DNA of 64,000 bases, from positions 39,325 through 103,324 of the forward strand of contig JAUIIO010000014.1 in NCBI GenBank assembly GCA_030431715.1, in the 5' to 3' direction. This document shows, piece after piece, positions 54,418 to 63,762 of the stretch; within the stretch, counting starts at the first letter, position 1; the number at the start of each line of letters is the position of its first letter. This DNA is from a bacterium (GTDB lineage: Bacteria; Bdellovibrionota_C; UBA2361; RFPC01). The translations under genes were made by a program, and so were the position numbers. The notes under the pieces are model-generated. The model was not told the DNA's origin, searched no databases, and saw nothing but the letters and a program-made list of their open reading frames with translations.

Positions 54418-56334
54418 CTATACCGCTGCGGCGATTCGTCTTGGTTCCAGCACTTTCTCAAGCGTTTCGGTAATTTTCTCGGCACTGTACCCCTGCATGT
54501 CGTGCTGCTCTTTTTGAGAAGCGTGCGGCAAGAATTCGTCTTGAACTCCGAAGCGCTGAAGTGGGGAAGCGAGCTTAATGCCACTATCGTTTATGAACTC
54601 AAGGACAGCACTTGAGAAACCACCGCAGAGTGCGTGATCTTCGAGAGTGCAGAGGGTTTGATACTTTTCAAGCTCTTGCCCGAGGAGTTCAGTGTCCAGA
54701 GGTTTAATCCACCGTGCGTTAATTATTGAAGAGGTAAGCCCAAATTTTTCAAAGAGATTTTTACTGACCTGTTGCGCGGTATACACGGTTGGCCCGGCGC
54801 AGAGGAAGAGGATATCCTCACCTTGTGAGACCTGCTCGGCTTTACCATAGGGGAGGCACTTATATTCACTATCAAGAGGTACACCAACCCCGTTACCTCT
54901 CGGATATCGAAATGCAATTGGCCCGTTATGTTCAAGGGCCGTATGAAGTGCGTGCCGCAACTCATTTTCATCTTTTGGAACAAGAAGGGACATGTTTGGA
55001 ATAGACCGCAGGTAGCTTATATCGAATACTCCTTGGTGTGTTTCACCGTCCTGACCTACCGCTCCCGCCCTATCGAGGGCGAAGGTGACGGGCAAGTTCT
55101 GTATGCACACATCGTGAAGGATCTGATCATAGGCTCGCTGCAGGAAGGTTGAGTAGATTGCGCAAACTGGCTTTTTCCCTTCACAAGCTAATCCTGCGGC
55201 AAAGGTCACTGCGTGCTGTTCGCAGATGCCAACATCAATGAATTGTTGCGGTAGTTCAGATTCGAAAGCATCAAGCCCGGTGCCAGTTGGCATAGCAGCG
55301 GTTATTGCTACGATGTCAGAATCTTTTGAAGCGAGTTCAATGAGTGTTTTTGAAAAGACTGAAGTATAGCTTGGAGCAGAAGCGGATTTGGAGCTTCCGC
55401 TGATAAAAGATGCCTTACTTCTATTAAATGGTTTCACCGCATGCCACTTGAGCGGATCGGCCTCAGCCGCGTCGTACCCTTTGCCTTTGGTGGTGTAGGT
55501 GTGAATGATGACTGGCACGTCTTGCTCCTTGGCGTGACCGAGCGCTGTCATAAGATCTGATATATTATGACCATCAATAGGCCCCAAGTAGCGAAATCCA
55601 AATGCTTCAAAGAGAACAGAGGCTGGAGAGAAATAGCCCTGTGCCGCTTCTTCGGCTCTGTCGATAGCTTTATACACCAGATTGGGAACGTATCCTCTTT
55701 GGTGAAGGTCTTTAAATTTTCTTCTAAGTGTATTTGATGACTTTGAAGTTACCGTACGTGAAAAGAGCCAGCTAAGTGCTCCAACGTTTGGAGAGATAGA
55801 CATCTCGTTATCGTTCAGGATAACGATGAGGTTACCCAGCCCGAGGTCCCCAGCGTGGTTGAGTGCTTCAAAAACCATTCCGGAGGTTAAAGAGCCATCG
55901 CCAATAATGGGCACGACGTATCTCTCTGGATGAGTGCTTTTAAGGGCCTGAGCCATTCCAACAGCTGCTGAGATGCTGGTCCCAGCATGACCTGCGCCAA
56001 AAGTATCGTACTCAGATTCTTCACGTTTTAAGAATCCTGAGATTCCACCTCGTTGTCTGATGGTTGAAAGCTTATCACGGCGACCGGTCACCATCTTGTG
56101 TACGTATGCTTGGTGACCGACATCCCAGATGATGCGATCGTGCGGCGTGTTAAAAGTGGCGTGGGTTGCTACGGTGAGTTCCGTAGCGCCAAGGCTTGAA
56201 GCAAAGTGACCACTACAACCACTCATCACATCAATGAGCTCATCACGAAGTTCCTCAGAAACCTGTACAAGCTCCTCGTCCGTTAGCTTTCGCAGTCCGG
56301 CAGGTAGTTCAAGTTCATCAATAAGCTTGGTCAT
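54418..56334 (-). CDS. dxs: 1-deoxy-D-xylulose-5-phosphate synthase
   Basis: The ~638-residue thiamine-diphosphate enzyme makes DXP from pyruvate and glyceraldehyde-3-phosphate, the first step of the MEP isoprenoid route. Motifs: ThDP/Mg block GDGSLTSGMVFEALNHAG, N-terminal WDVGHQAYVHKM, the pyrimidine-site DVGICEQHAVTFAAGLA and DRAGAVGQDGETHQGVFD, and the C-terminal transketolase-like third. ATG 56334 starts MTKLIDELELPAGLRKL; a TTG at 56349 adds five residues. It is divergent from the Nudix gene with 97 bases between. Confidence 0.96.
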   Translation of the reverse strand: MTKLIDELELPAGLRKLTDEELVQVSEELRDELIDVMSGCSGHFASSLGATELTVATHATFNTPHDRIIWDVGHQAYVHKMVTGRRDKLSTIRQRGGISGFLKREESEYDTFGAGHAGTSISAAVGMAQALKSTHPERYVVPIIGDGSLTSGMVFEALNHAGDLGLGNLIVILNDNEMSISPNVGALSWLFSRTVTSKSSNTLRRKFKDLHQRGYVPNLVYKAIDRAEEAAQGYFSPASVLFEAFGFRYLGPIDGHNISDLMTALGHAKEQDVPVIIHTYTTKGKGYDAAEADPLKWHAVKPFNRSKASFISGSSKSASAPSYTSVFSKTLIELASKDSDIVAITAAMPTGTGLDAFESELPQQFIDVGICEQHAVTFAAGLACEGKKPVCAIYSTFLQRAYDQILHDVCIQNLPVTFALDRAGAVGQDGETHQGVFDISYLRSIPNMSLLVPKDENELRHALHTALEHNGPIAFRYPRGNGVGVPLDSEYKCLPYGKAEQVSQGEDILFLCAGPTVYTAQQVSKNLFEKFGLTSSIINARWIKPLDTELLGQELEKYQTLCTLEDHALCGGFSSAVLEFINDSGIKLASPLQRFGVQDEFLPHASQKEQHDMQGYSAEKITETLEKVLEPRRIAAAV

Positions 56335-56431
56335 AAGGTCTTCATTCAAGTAGCCAATTAGAGTGGCCTATAGTATACTCACGGTTGAATTTTTCAATCA
56401 AACTCTCATCCTTTCCTGATAACGGGGCCTT

Positions 56432-56989
56432 ATGCCATCCAGAGAACATCTTCTTGAGCAACTTCAAGAATATTCTGAGCGCTTTGCAGAGGAGAGCGCC
56501 ACGGTGGCGGCACTCTCCGATTTTGTCACCAAGAGCCCTGACTGCTACGAACGGAGTAATCTTCAAGGGCATCTTACGGCCTCAGCCTGGATAATCGACA
56601 GGAATAGAAGCAAAGTGGTGCTCTTGCATCATTTCAAGCTGGATCGCTGGATGCAGCCAGGTGGCCATGCTGATGGTGAGCGAGACCTTATACGTGTGGC
56701 ATGTAAGGAGGCCGAAGAAGAGACGGGCATAAGAGAGCCTACCTTATGCACTGGCGATATCTTCGATATTGATATCCACCGTATTCCGCAGCGAGGAGAG
56801 GTGCCTGAGCATCTCCACTACGATGTTCGATACCTCTTTGAGGTAGCAGGGGACACTCCGCTCATTCATAACCATGAGTCTCACGATGTAAGGTGGGTAG
56901 ACCTTGACGGTCTTAGTGCTTTTACGGACGAAGAAAGTGTGCTGAGGATGGGAAGAAAGACGTCCGCGGTGGACAAGGGAGGATCGTAG
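56432..56989 (+). CDS. Nudix hydrolase
   Basis: The 185-residue protein is mostly a Nudix domain. The Nudix box reads GGHADGERDLIRVACKEAEE-ETG, the GGHADGE variant that is one residue shorter in its first loop than the classical G-x5-E form; the catalytic E-A-E-E-E core is intact. It is preceded by a helical ~55-residue N-terminus. Substrates of this subgroup are not known. It ends 43 bases before the convergent pal gene, with a strong hairpin in between. Confidence 0.9.
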   Translation: MPSREHLLEQLQEYSERFAEESATVAALSDFVTKSPDCYERSNLQGHLTASAWIIDRNRSKVVLLHHFKLDRWMQPGGHADGERDLIRVACKEAEEETGIREPTLCTGDIFDIDIHRIPQRGEVPEHLHYDVRYLFEVAGDTPLIHNHESHDVRWVDLDGLSAFTDEESVLRMGRKTSAVDKGGS

Positions 56990-57014
56990 TCACAGGTTCT
57001 TAGGGAACCTGTGA
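56990..57014. terminator. Bidirectional hairpin between the Nudix and pal genes
   Basis: TCACAGGTTC (56990-56999) and its exact complement GAACCTGTGA (57005-57014) form a 10-bp stem with a 5-base loop, located in the 43-base gap between two convergent genes. There is no T-run, so termination may need other factors, but its position fits a shared transcript end. Confidence 0.75.
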
Positions 57015-57032
57015 CCAAGATGAAGAGGTAGC

Positions 57033-57578
57033 CTAGCGTGGCACCTCTCTAAAAGCTGAGAAGTGTACCCGTCTGTTTTTTGCGTACGCTGATTCATTGT
57101 GCGCAGGATCGAGTGGAACTTCACTGCCGTAGCTTATAGTCTCAATACGTTCTCTTGGAACGCCGTGAGAGGCGAGAAGCTCGTACACTGATTGAGCCCG
57201 TCTATTCCCAAGTGCCATATTGTACTCTGCTGTGCCGCGCTCATCGCAGTGGCCTTCAAGTTGAACGCTCACTTCAGGGTTGGCTTTGAGAATCTCGATA
57301 TTGTACTCGGCGTTTTGTCTCGCGGTATCTGAGAGTGTGGCTGAGTCGTAGTTAAAAGGGATATCTCTAAAAACTCCTTCACCTTCAGCAAAAGGTATTG
57401 CTCCGCTGCCATATCTTGCTTCGCGCTGGGCGTTGAGATCTGACTCAGATAACCCGTCTCCGTAACCGCCCATGCCATCTTCTCCTTCGGGTCCACCAGT
57501 TGAGCTGGACGAGCAGGCAGCGAGTGTCAGTACTGCGAGTATTGTTATAAAAAGTGTGAAAAAACGTGATGTTTTCAT
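57033..57578 (-). CDS. pal: Peptidoglycan-associated lipoprotein (Pal, OmpA-like domain)
   Basis: A 181-residue lipoprotein: signal peptide ending LTLAAC (lipid on Cys), an ~45-residue Gly/Asp-rich linker, and a C-terminal OmpA-like domain with FNYDSATLSD, VQLEGHCDERGTAEYNMALG, NRRAQSVYELL and YAKNRRVHF, the peptidoglycan-binding Asp/Arg set of Pal. It tethers the outer membrane to the wall in the Tol-Pal system. No tolB, tolQRA or cpoB gene flanks it. It converges with the Nudix gene and is divergent from the M20 peptidase gene. Confidence 0.95.
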   Translation of the reverse strand: MKTSRFFTLFITILAVLTLAACSSSSTGGPEGEDGMGGYGDGLSESDLNAQREARYGSGAIPFAEGEGVFRDIPFNYDSATLSDTARQNAEYNIEILKANPEVSVQLEGHCDERGTAEYNMALGNRRAQSVYELLASHGVPRERIETISYGSEVPLDPAHNESAYAKNRRVHFSAFREVPR

Positions 57579-57662
57579 CGTGGTAGCTCTCCGCTTATAG
57601 TATAGATGTTACGATCTTTATTTTTACGAGATGGTCGGCAATAGCGCAAGACGGAGAGATTT

Positions 57663-59018
57663 ATGGAACTAGAAGATCTGAAAAGGATCTATGAGAGCGA
57701 AAAAGAGAGATATATTGAAGAATTAAAAGAGTTTTTAGCCTTTCAAAGTGTCTCCGCCAATCCTGATCAGCGAGAGGACTGCTTACAATGTGCTGAGTGG
57801 ACCAGAGCTCATCTTGAGAAGATAGGATTCCGTACAGAGATGCTCGAAACCACGACCTTGCCAGTTGTTTTTGGCGAATATGTGCCAAAGGAGAGTAAGG
57901 GAACGCTCTCATTTTATGGCCACTATGATGTTCAGCCTGTAGATCCGATAGAGCTCTGGGAGAGTCCGCCTTTTGAGCCAGAAATCAGGGATGGTAGGCT
58001 TTATGCCCGTGGTGCTCAGGATAATAAAGGGCAGGTCTTTTTTGTTCTAAAAGCTCTTGAAGCGCTCATCCGAGAGAATGCTCTCAACTATACTGTAAAG
58101 ATTTTTATTGAAGGTGAAGAAGAGGTTCAAAGTATCGGGATCGCAGAAGCGCTACCTTCATGGAAGGAGAAACTAGCGAGCGATGCGCTTCTTGTGTGTG
58201 ATACCGGAACTCCCTCGCCTGAAACTCTTTGCCTAACTCTGGGGCTTCGGGGAGTAGCGGCTGTAAACGTAAAGCTTATTGGACCGAGTAAAGATCTTCA
58301 CAGTGGAGTACACGGTGGAGTGGCTCCTAACCCAGCAGCTGGCATGTGTAAACTCATCGCGTCGCTCCATAACGATGATGGAAGTATCGCTGTAGATGGT
58401 TTTTATGAAGATATCGTACCAGTAAGTGATGAGGATAAAGAGCTGGCAACCAAAGCCGAAATTCCAGCTGATGTTTATAAACAAAAAATAGGGACCTTGC
58501 CGGTCGGTGGGGAGAGAGAGCTTCCATTTGCCATTCGCCGTGGGCTCCGCCCGACTCTTGAAATTAATGGGGTACACTCTGGGTACGGGGGGCCGGGATC
58601 GAAAACTATTATACCATCAGAAAGTATAGCCAGAATCACCTGCCGAACACTTGTTGGGCAGGATGGGAAAAAGCTCCTTGATTGTATTGAAAAGCACTTA
58701 CGTGAACACACTCCTGCCGGGCTTACATTAGAGGTGAGTGATAAGAGAGCTGAAGGGGCAGCTCTCTCGGTGAGTGCTAGCTCACCAACGGTACTTAGGG
58801 CTCGCAAGGCGCTTGAAGATATGAATGAGGGGCCAGTGCTTTGTTTGTGGGAAGGTGCTTCGATACCGATTGTAGCTGACTTAGCTCTTACTGCTGAGGC
58901 AGAGCCTGTGCTTGTTGGCTTTGGGCTTGAGGAGGACAATATCCATGCTCCAAATGAAAGTTTCTCTCTCGATCAGTTCCGTAAAGGTTTTCTCTTTGCC
59001 GGGCTCTTTTTCGCTTAA
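57663..59018 (+). CDS. M20-family metallopeptidase (dipeptidase type)
   Basis: A 451-residue M20 peptidase with the metal ligands in LSFYGHYDVQPVDP (His, Asp), GRLYARGAQDNKGQVFF (bridging Asp), FIEGEEEVQS (catalytic and metal Glu) and a C-terminal HAPNE (His). The dimerisation domain (~residues 190-330) is in between. No signal peptide, so it is cytoplasmic and cleaves dipeptides or related amides. GGAGA precedes ATG 57663. It stands divergent to pal and 118 bases upstream of rarA on the same strand. Confidence 0.93.
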   Translation: MELEDLKRIYESEKERYIEELKEFLAFQSVSANPDQREDCLQCAEWTRAHLEKIGFRTEMLETTTLPVVFGEYVPKESKGTLSFYGHYDVQPVDPIELWESPPFEPEIRDGRLYARGAQDNKGQVFFVLKALEALIRENALNYTVKIFIEGEEEVQSIGIAEALPSWKEKLASDALLVCDTGTPSPETLCLTLGLRGVAAVNVKLIGPSKDLHSGVHGGVAPNPAAGMCKLIASLHNDDGSIAVDGFYEDIVPVSDEDKELATKAEIPADVYKQKIGTLPVGGERELPFAIRRGLRPTLEINGVHSGYGGPGSKTIIPSESIARITCRTLVGQDGKKLLDCIEKHLREHTPAGLTLEVSDKRAEGAALSVSASSPTVLRARKALEDMNEGPVLCLWEGASIPIVADLALTAEAEPVLVGFGLEEDNIHAPNESFSLDQFRKGFLFAGLFFA

Positions 59019-59136
59019 GAGAGCGTAGCTCAGGGGCGGTATTTTCAAGCTTTGGGAAAATGGAATGAGCCTCTTTGAGACTTTAGAAGTGGCAGATTTG
59101 TTGGATGTCTGAAGCGGGAAGTGGTACTTTAACTAG

Positions 59137-60462
59137 GTGCCATCGCGTGAGGAAGCTGTGAAGCCTGATAATCTGGAACTCTTTAAGAATGAATCTCAAG
59201 AAGTCTCGCCTTATAGAGGGAGAGACAGTGATGCTCCACTTGCCGACCGCTTACGTCCACAGACATGGGAAGCTTATGCTGGTCTTGATAAATTAGATGA
59301 GAGTTTGCTTCAGCACCTTAAGCTGGGCAAAGGACGTCCGCCCTCTCTTATCTTATGGGGGCCACCAGGAACTGGTAAGACAACACTTGCGCGGTTAATC
59401 GGAAAGACTTTTGATTGTTCTTTTGAGCAGCTTTCAGCAGTGCTTGGTGGAGTAAAAGATGTGCGAGAAGTTATTGCACGGGCTAGAAAATCTCCCCTTC
59501 AGACACTTCTCTTTATTGATGAAATACACCGATTTAATAAAGCACAACAAGATGCGCTCTTACCCCATATTGAGAATGGTACCTTTGTTCTTATTGGAGC
59601 CACAACTGAGAATCCATCTTTTTATGTAACTGGGGCTCTTCTCTCAAGAGTTCGTGTTGTTCCTCTCACGAGTCTCGCTGAACAAGATCTCACAGGTATT
59701 CTCACTCGCGCTGCTCAGGCACTTGAAGTAACCGTAACGGATGATGCCACAAAAACGTTTGTCGCTTTTGCCGGCGGTGATGCGAGAAGAATGCTTAATG
59801 CCCTTGAAGCTTTTAGAGATACCCATCCGGGTATAAGCGAAGTTTTAGATGAAATGCTTAAATCTTTTTTAAAAGATTCACGAAGCGCATTCTATGACCG
59901 TGACGGAGAAGAGCATTACAATATGGTCTCAGCCTTTATTAAGAGCATGAGAGGATCTGATCCGGACGCTGCGCTCTACTGGGGATTTCGAATGATTGAT
60001 AGCGGGGAAGACCCAAGGTTTATCATTCGTAGGATGATGATCTTTGCCAGTGAGGATATTAGTAATGCGGATCCGAGAGCGCTGCAGCTTGCGGTAGCAA
60101 CGGCTGATGCTTATGATCGACTTGGGCTGCCGGAAGGTAGAATTCCGATTGCACAGTGTATTACGTATCTTGCTACTGCTCCTAAATCGAATCGGAGCTA
60201 TACCGCTATGCATGAAGTGCTAGCATCAATTAAGGAGCACCCTAAGGTGTCTGTTCCTCTTCATCTCAGAAATGCACCGACAAAGCTTATGAAGCAGCTT
60301 GATTATGGCAAGGGATATCAATATCCCCATAACACTGATGAGGGCTACGTTGCAGATGAACAATACCTGCCCGATGAGTTAGCGGGGCAGAAATTCTATG
60401 AGCCCACCCAGAGAGGGTATGAGAGCCGTATTAAGGAGCGGATGGATCAGCGTAAGGCATAA
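59137..60462 (+). CDS. rarA: Replication-associated recombination ATPase RarA/MgsA
   Basis: The 441-residue AAA+ protein has Walker [13 protein letters not shown], Walker [11 protein letters not shown], sensor GATTENPSF, and the conserved C-terminal region ([59 protein letters not shown]). RarA/MgsA acts at stalled replication forks. The beginning is uncertain: GTG 59137 (MPSREEAV) or GTG 59158, which has GAGGAA close upstream. The first ~30 residues are polar and variable. Its 3' end overlaps the convergent EEP gene by 32 bases. Confidence 0.93.
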   Translation: MPSREEAVKPDNLELFKNESQEVSPYRGRDSDAPLADRLRPQTWEAYAGLDKLDESLLQHLKLGKGRPPSLILWGPPGTGKTTLARLIGKTFDCSFEQLSAVLGGVKDVREVIARARKSPLQTLLFIDEIHRFNKAQQDALLPHIENGTFVLIGATTENPSFYVTGALLSRVRVVPLTSLAEQDLTGILTRAAQALEVTVTDDATKTFVAFAGGDARRMLNALEAFRDTHPGISEVLDEMLKSFLKDSRSAFYDRDGEEHYNMVSAFIKSMRGSDPDAALYWGFRMIDSGEDPRFIIRRMMIFASEDISNADPRALQLAVATADAYDRLGLPEGRIPIAQCITYLATAPKSNRSYTAMHEVLASIKEHPKVSVPLHLRNAPTKLMKQLDYGKGYQYPHNTDEGYVADEQYLPDELAGQKFYEPTQRGYESRIKERMDQRKA

Positions 60463-61417
60463 GGGCCAGCTCTGAGAGCACTGCTAGATGATCTGATCCC
60501 TCTATGGGCACTGTACGAAATTCAAGAGTTTTAAAATCTGAACTCGTCAGGATGTGATCAATAGGAATTAGTGGAAAGGGAGTAGTTGTTGGCCATGTTG
60601 GATAAAATCCTCTCCCTTCACGTGGGTCAACAAGCCTTGCCTTTGAAATGAGCTCACGGTAGGAGCGTGTCCACATCGTGGTATTAAAGTCACCCGCGAC
60701 TATAGTTAAATGGTCTTCGGCGGCAACTTTTTGAGTAACATACTTAAGGAGGGCGTTTCTAGCCGCAAGAGATTCCTGTCCAGCGGGAGGCACTGGATGG
60801 ATACCATAAATCTTTAATTTTTCTAGGCCGATCCGGACGGTGGCGTCAATGTAAGGGAGCTCGGTGCTTGTTTCAGGAATCTCGTTTTCAGAAAGAAGCT
60901 CGTACTTGCTCAGTATGCCTATGCCAAAGTTATCTGAACGTGGGTAATAGCGAATATAGCGATATCGCGGCTCAAGCTCTTTTAGGGCAGCTGTCCACTC
61001 TGAGCTTATTTCAAGGAGAATCGCAATTTTTGGATCATGAGTTAGGAGTGTCTTTTTAAATTCATTGTACGATGTGTTGCTAGTATAGACATTAGACATA
61101 AAGACCTTAAGCGTTGTCTTAGGCGATGTCGTACTAGGAGCTTCAGGGAAGAGTGAAGCTGTTGGGAGGTAAACACCTATTGGATATGTATAGAGAGTAA
61201 AGGTGATTGCCCAGAGGGCGAGTGAAAGCTTGTTTTGAGCGAGTAGAAAGACCGGTAGGGCAATGAATAAACTCAGAGCGTAGTAGGGCAAAAAGTGTGC
61301 GGCGAGATCAGCATAAAGGAAATTTGGGAAGAGGTGAATAATCAGGGCAAGTATGAATGCGAGTACCAATAAGATTCTAAATCGGACTTCGAGAAAGGAA
61401 ATGATGTTTTTGATCAT
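60431..61417 (-). CDS. Membrane-bound endonuclease/exonuclease/phosphatase-family protein
   Basis: A 328-residue protein with three N-terminal hydrophobic segments (ILLVLAFILALIIHLF, YALSLFIALPVFLLA, LALWAITFTLYTYPIG) followed by an EEP domain: SNVYTSN, LEISSEW, IYGIHPVPP, VAGDFNTTMWT and [13 protein letters not shown], the acidic and His residues of the Mg-dependent phosphodiesterase fold, facing the outside. The substrate may be DNA, a nucleotide or a phospholipid. The ATG immediately follows the TAA of the protease gene upstream, so the two are strictly coupled. Confidence 0.87.
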   Translation of the reverse strand: MIKNIISFLEVRFRILLVLAFILALIIHLFPNFLYADLAAHFLPYYALSLFIALPVFLLAQNKLSLALWAITFTLYTYPIGVYLPTASLFPEAPSTTSPKTTLKVFMSNVYTSNTSYNEFKKTLLTHDPKIAILLEISSEWTAALKELEPRYRYIRYYPRSDNFGIGILSKYELLSENEIPETSTELPYIDATVRIGLEKLKIYGIHPVPPAGQESLAARNALLKYVTQKVAAEDHLTIVAGDFNTTMWTRSYRELISKARLVDPREGRGFYPTWPTTTPFPLIPIDHILTSSDFKTLEFRTVPIEGSDHLAVLSELALMPYADPSAP

Positions 61418-62602
61418 TTACGGCAAGTGTTTTTTTAGAAACGCTTTTATTTTCTTACTTCCAAGGTATGCAAAGGAACTCGTATCACCAATTCCGCAAA
61501 GGCTATTGGTGCTGTTAGAAGTTACACCTGCAATAACCCAAGAGCCTTCTCGCTCGATGAGGAGTGGTCCCCCAGAGTCTCCCCGACAAGTGTTACTTCC
61601 AGCTCCGGTAAAGAAAGTGTATATGCCACTATCTGTAGCACGATAGATCGCAGCCTCGCCAGCTTTAAGCGACAGTACGGCACGTTCGTATTCTTCTTTT
61701 CCAAAGCCTGCTATGATAGCTGTTTCTCCAACTATCGGTTGGGCTTCTGTCGTGATGTTCAGATATGGATAGTCCTGAGCTTTGCGGAAGAAGAGCAGGG
61801 CGATATCATTTGTTTCATCAATGACTTCCGGGTCGAAGTCATCAGGTATGACAAACCCACCAAGTGAAACATACCCTTTAGCAAGCTCAGCTTCAAAGGT
61901 GCGGGCCTCTCCAGCGTCGCTTTTGAGACAGTGAGCTGCAGAGAGTAATACATTTCGGCCAATGAAGGTCGCGGTACAATATTTCCTTGAACCATCCTCA
62001 AAGGTTGTCCGTATTCTCACTACTGGAATGTTGTCCTGCTCACAAAGCGTTCCATGAACAAGTCTCTGATGAGATTTGGACGCCCCGGCGCTTAAAATGT
62101 TGCAGGCATAAAGATAATCAGGATTCTCTTCAGCGGTGGCAAAGAGTGAAGGATCGTACTCGGGGAGAAAGTAGTCTGGAGGTGAGGTGAGCTGTCCCTG
62201 AGCGCACTGCTTAAATTGCTTTCGTACTTTTCGAGCACTTTTTATTTTTCGGTTAAGTCGTCTGAGCTTCTTGTCAAACGGGGAGCTTGCTTCAAGCTTC
62301 TTTTTTCTTCTCCTAAGCTTCGTTGAAAAAGCTTTGAAGGTTGCTTTAAATTCAGTAAATTCGATGTCGGTAAATTGAGCTTCTCCCTCTCTATTCTCAA
62401 ACTCAAGAAGAAAGTTAATCCCAGCGTGATCTTGGACGCAATAAAGGTCGTATATTTTAAGGGTTTTACTTTGCTTAAAAGGAAATTGGATTTTTGAAAC
62501 CTGTGGAAGTGAATCAATCTCGAAGGTGTGCTGAGCTTTAGCCGACACACATGTCATACCGACAAGAAAGAGTGATAGAGATGTTAAGAGACGCAAGTTC
62601 AT
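61418..62602 (-). CDS. Secreted trypsin-like serine protease (S1 family)
   Basis: The ~394-residue protein has a signal peptide (MNLRLLTSLSLFLVGMTCVSA), a ~130-residue Lys/Arg/Phe-rich pro-region, and a trypsin fold with intact triad: His in NVLLSAAHC, Asp in TNDIALLFF, Ser in NTCRGDSGGPL, plus paired Cys residues. GGAG stands seven bases before ATG 62602; the ATG 62644 upstream would give an odd 14-residue lead. Trypsin-like proteases in diderm bacteria are often T2SS substrates, and a T2SS is encoded in this window, so it is a fair candidate by inference. The stop and the next gene's ATG are adjacent. Confidence 0.92.
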   Translation of the reverse strand: MNLRLLTSLSLFLVGMTCVSAKAQHTFEIDSLPQVSKIQFPFKQSKTLKIYDLYCVQDHAGINFLLEFENREGEAQFTDIEFTEFKATFKAFSTKLRRRKKKLEASSPFDKKLRRLNRKIKSARKVRKQFKQCAQGQLTSPPDYFLPEYDPSLFATAEENPDYLYACNILSAGASKSHQRLVHGTLCEQDNIPVVRIRTTFEDGSRKYCTATFIGRNVLLSAAHCLKSDAGEARTFEAELAKGYVSLGGFVIPDDFDPEVIDETNDIALLFFRKAQDYPYLNITTEAQPIVGETAIIAGFGKEEYERAVLSLKAGEAAIYRATDSGIYTFFTGAGSNTCRGDSGGPLLIEREGSWVIAGVTSNSTNSLCGIGDTSSFAYLGSKKIKAFLKKHLP

Positions 62603-62683
62603 AGTTCGCTCCGGACGTACTCTCATATTATGCGCAATCAGCACTTAAGAGGAACATTGGGTCAAAAAAGCCTGTGATCCCAA

Positions 62684-63124
62684 TTAGTACTCAAGCATGA
62701 GCGTTACTGGCCCATCATTTTCAAGAGACACTTTCATGTCGGCTCCAAAAACTCCGGTGTGAACTTCTAGCACGCCGGCCTCCTTAACAAGATCTGTAAA
62801 CTGATCAAAAAGTGGAGATGCTTTATCCGGTGCCATGGCGTTAAAAAACTCAGGGCGACGGCCCTTACTGGTGTCGCCGTAAAGCGTAAATTGCGGAACA
62901 AGAAGGGCTCCTCCTTTGATATCAATAAGGGAGTGATGAAATCTTCCTTCGTTGTCAGGGAAAATTCTTAGATGAACGACCTTACGCACCATCTCTTTAA
63001 GATTCTCAATCGTATCGTCTTTTCCAATTCCTGTTAGCAAGAGCAGACCCTGCCCGATCTCTCCAGTTATCTGGGAGTCCACCGTGACGCGGGCATGATT
63101 TACTCTTTGGAGAAGAACTTTCAT
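62684..63124 (-). CDS. dtd: D-aminoacyl-tRNA deacylase
   Basis: The 146-residue enzyme recycles D-amino acids wrongly attached to tRNA. It has MKVLLQRVNHARVTVDSQ, GLLLLTGIGKDD, KVVHLRIFPDNEGRFHHSL, GRRPEF and the C-terminal NDGPVTLMLEY (GPVT loop). The catalytic-side motif that is normally SQFTL reads PQFTL (codon CCG for Pro), a notable departure; the downstream Thr is kept. Length matches the family. It stands between the protease gene and the degenerate receiver on the same strand, with 81 and 59-base gaps. Confidence 0.94.
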   Translation of the reverse strand: MKVLLQRVNHARVTVDSQITGEIGQGLLLLTGIGKDDTIENLKEMVRKVVHLRIFPDNEGRFHHSLIDIKGGALLVPQFTLYGDTSKGRRPEFFNAMAPDKASPLFDQFTDLVKEAGVLEVHTGVFGADMKVSLENDGPVTLMLEY

Positions 63125-63183
63125 GCACTATGGTTTACCAGATTTAACTCGCAGCGGTCAAAAAGCTGCAAAGGGTGGGGGGA

Positions 63184-63510
63184 CTAATGAAGATCTTGAG
63201 AGGGGCTTAAAAACTCCTTGAGGGCAGAGTTAATCTTTGATTCTGTCAGCGGTTGTGAGATGGAGAGAGTATCTAGTCCTTTTAACGACTCTGCTGAGCC
63301 AATGAGGAGGCATCTTCCTTTTTGAGTCTGGCCGATCTCGGGGTAATAAATCGGTTCGGTGATAATTTTTGTTTCTGCATTTACTTCAGAGATATTTCTA
63401 ACAAGAGTAGTGCTGTATCCCATGCCTCTTAAAAGCTCAGAAAAGAGGAGCCCGATGTGCTTATCGTGAAAGAAGATGGATATTTCTGGATGGTCGGTCT
63501 CTGGGTTCAT
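63184..63510 (-). CDS. Degenerate receiver-like protein
   Basis: A 108-residue soluble protein resembling a response-regulator receiver domain: an initial strand ISIFFHDK, a first helix ending LLRGMGYSTTLV (the ...GY... block), a later strand CLLIGSA and a final QPLTESKINSALKEFLS, which mirrors the KP-F/L-x-x-x-x-L-xx-A-(I/L)-xx-FL tail. Yet the phospho-acceptor Asp on strand three, the acidic pair after strand one, and the Lys (here Gln) are all missing, so it probably cannot be phosphorylated and acts as a protein module. Similarity is weak; a different small alpha/beta fold is possible. Confidence 0.6.
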   Translation of the reverse strand: MNPETDHPEISIFFHDKHIGLLFSELLRGMGYSTTLVRNISEVNAETKIITEPIYYPEIGQTQKGRCLLIGSAESLKGLDTLSISQPLTESKINSALKEFLSPSQDLH

Positions 63511-63653
63511 ACAGGGTAAGCCAAAAATAAAAAGTTCATATACGTTTTCGTTTTCTTCTGTAAGACAACGTACTCCATTTATGATGACGACGGAGAGCGA
63601 GACGTCGTAAGTTAATTTATGCGTTATATTAGGTGGTTATGGGCGTTTTGCCG

Positions 63654-63686
63654 GGCTCTTTAGAGGTGGGTGCCTATAAAAGAGCC
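63654..63686 (+). promoter_or_regulatory. Leader hairpin before the last gene
   Basis: GGCTCTTT (63654-63661) and AAAGAGCC (63679-63686) form a perfect 8-bp stem with a 17-base loop, 76 bases before ATG 63763 and in the 252-base gap after the receiver-like gene. It may be a regulatory leader or a terminator-like structure; I cannot match it to a known riboswitch. Confidence 0.4.
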
Positions 63687-63762
63687 AAGGAAACGACAAA
63701 CGAGCAAAATCTTGTTATAAGTTTATTGCTAGAGAGACTAGAGCGAGACAAACGGATAAGGC

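Noticed and set aside
59019..59090. GCGTAGCTCAGGGG-like start resembling a tRNA D-arm
   Set aside because: No matching acceptor stem, anticodon arm or T-arm (no TTCGA) follows; it is a chance resemblance in the gap after the M20 gene.
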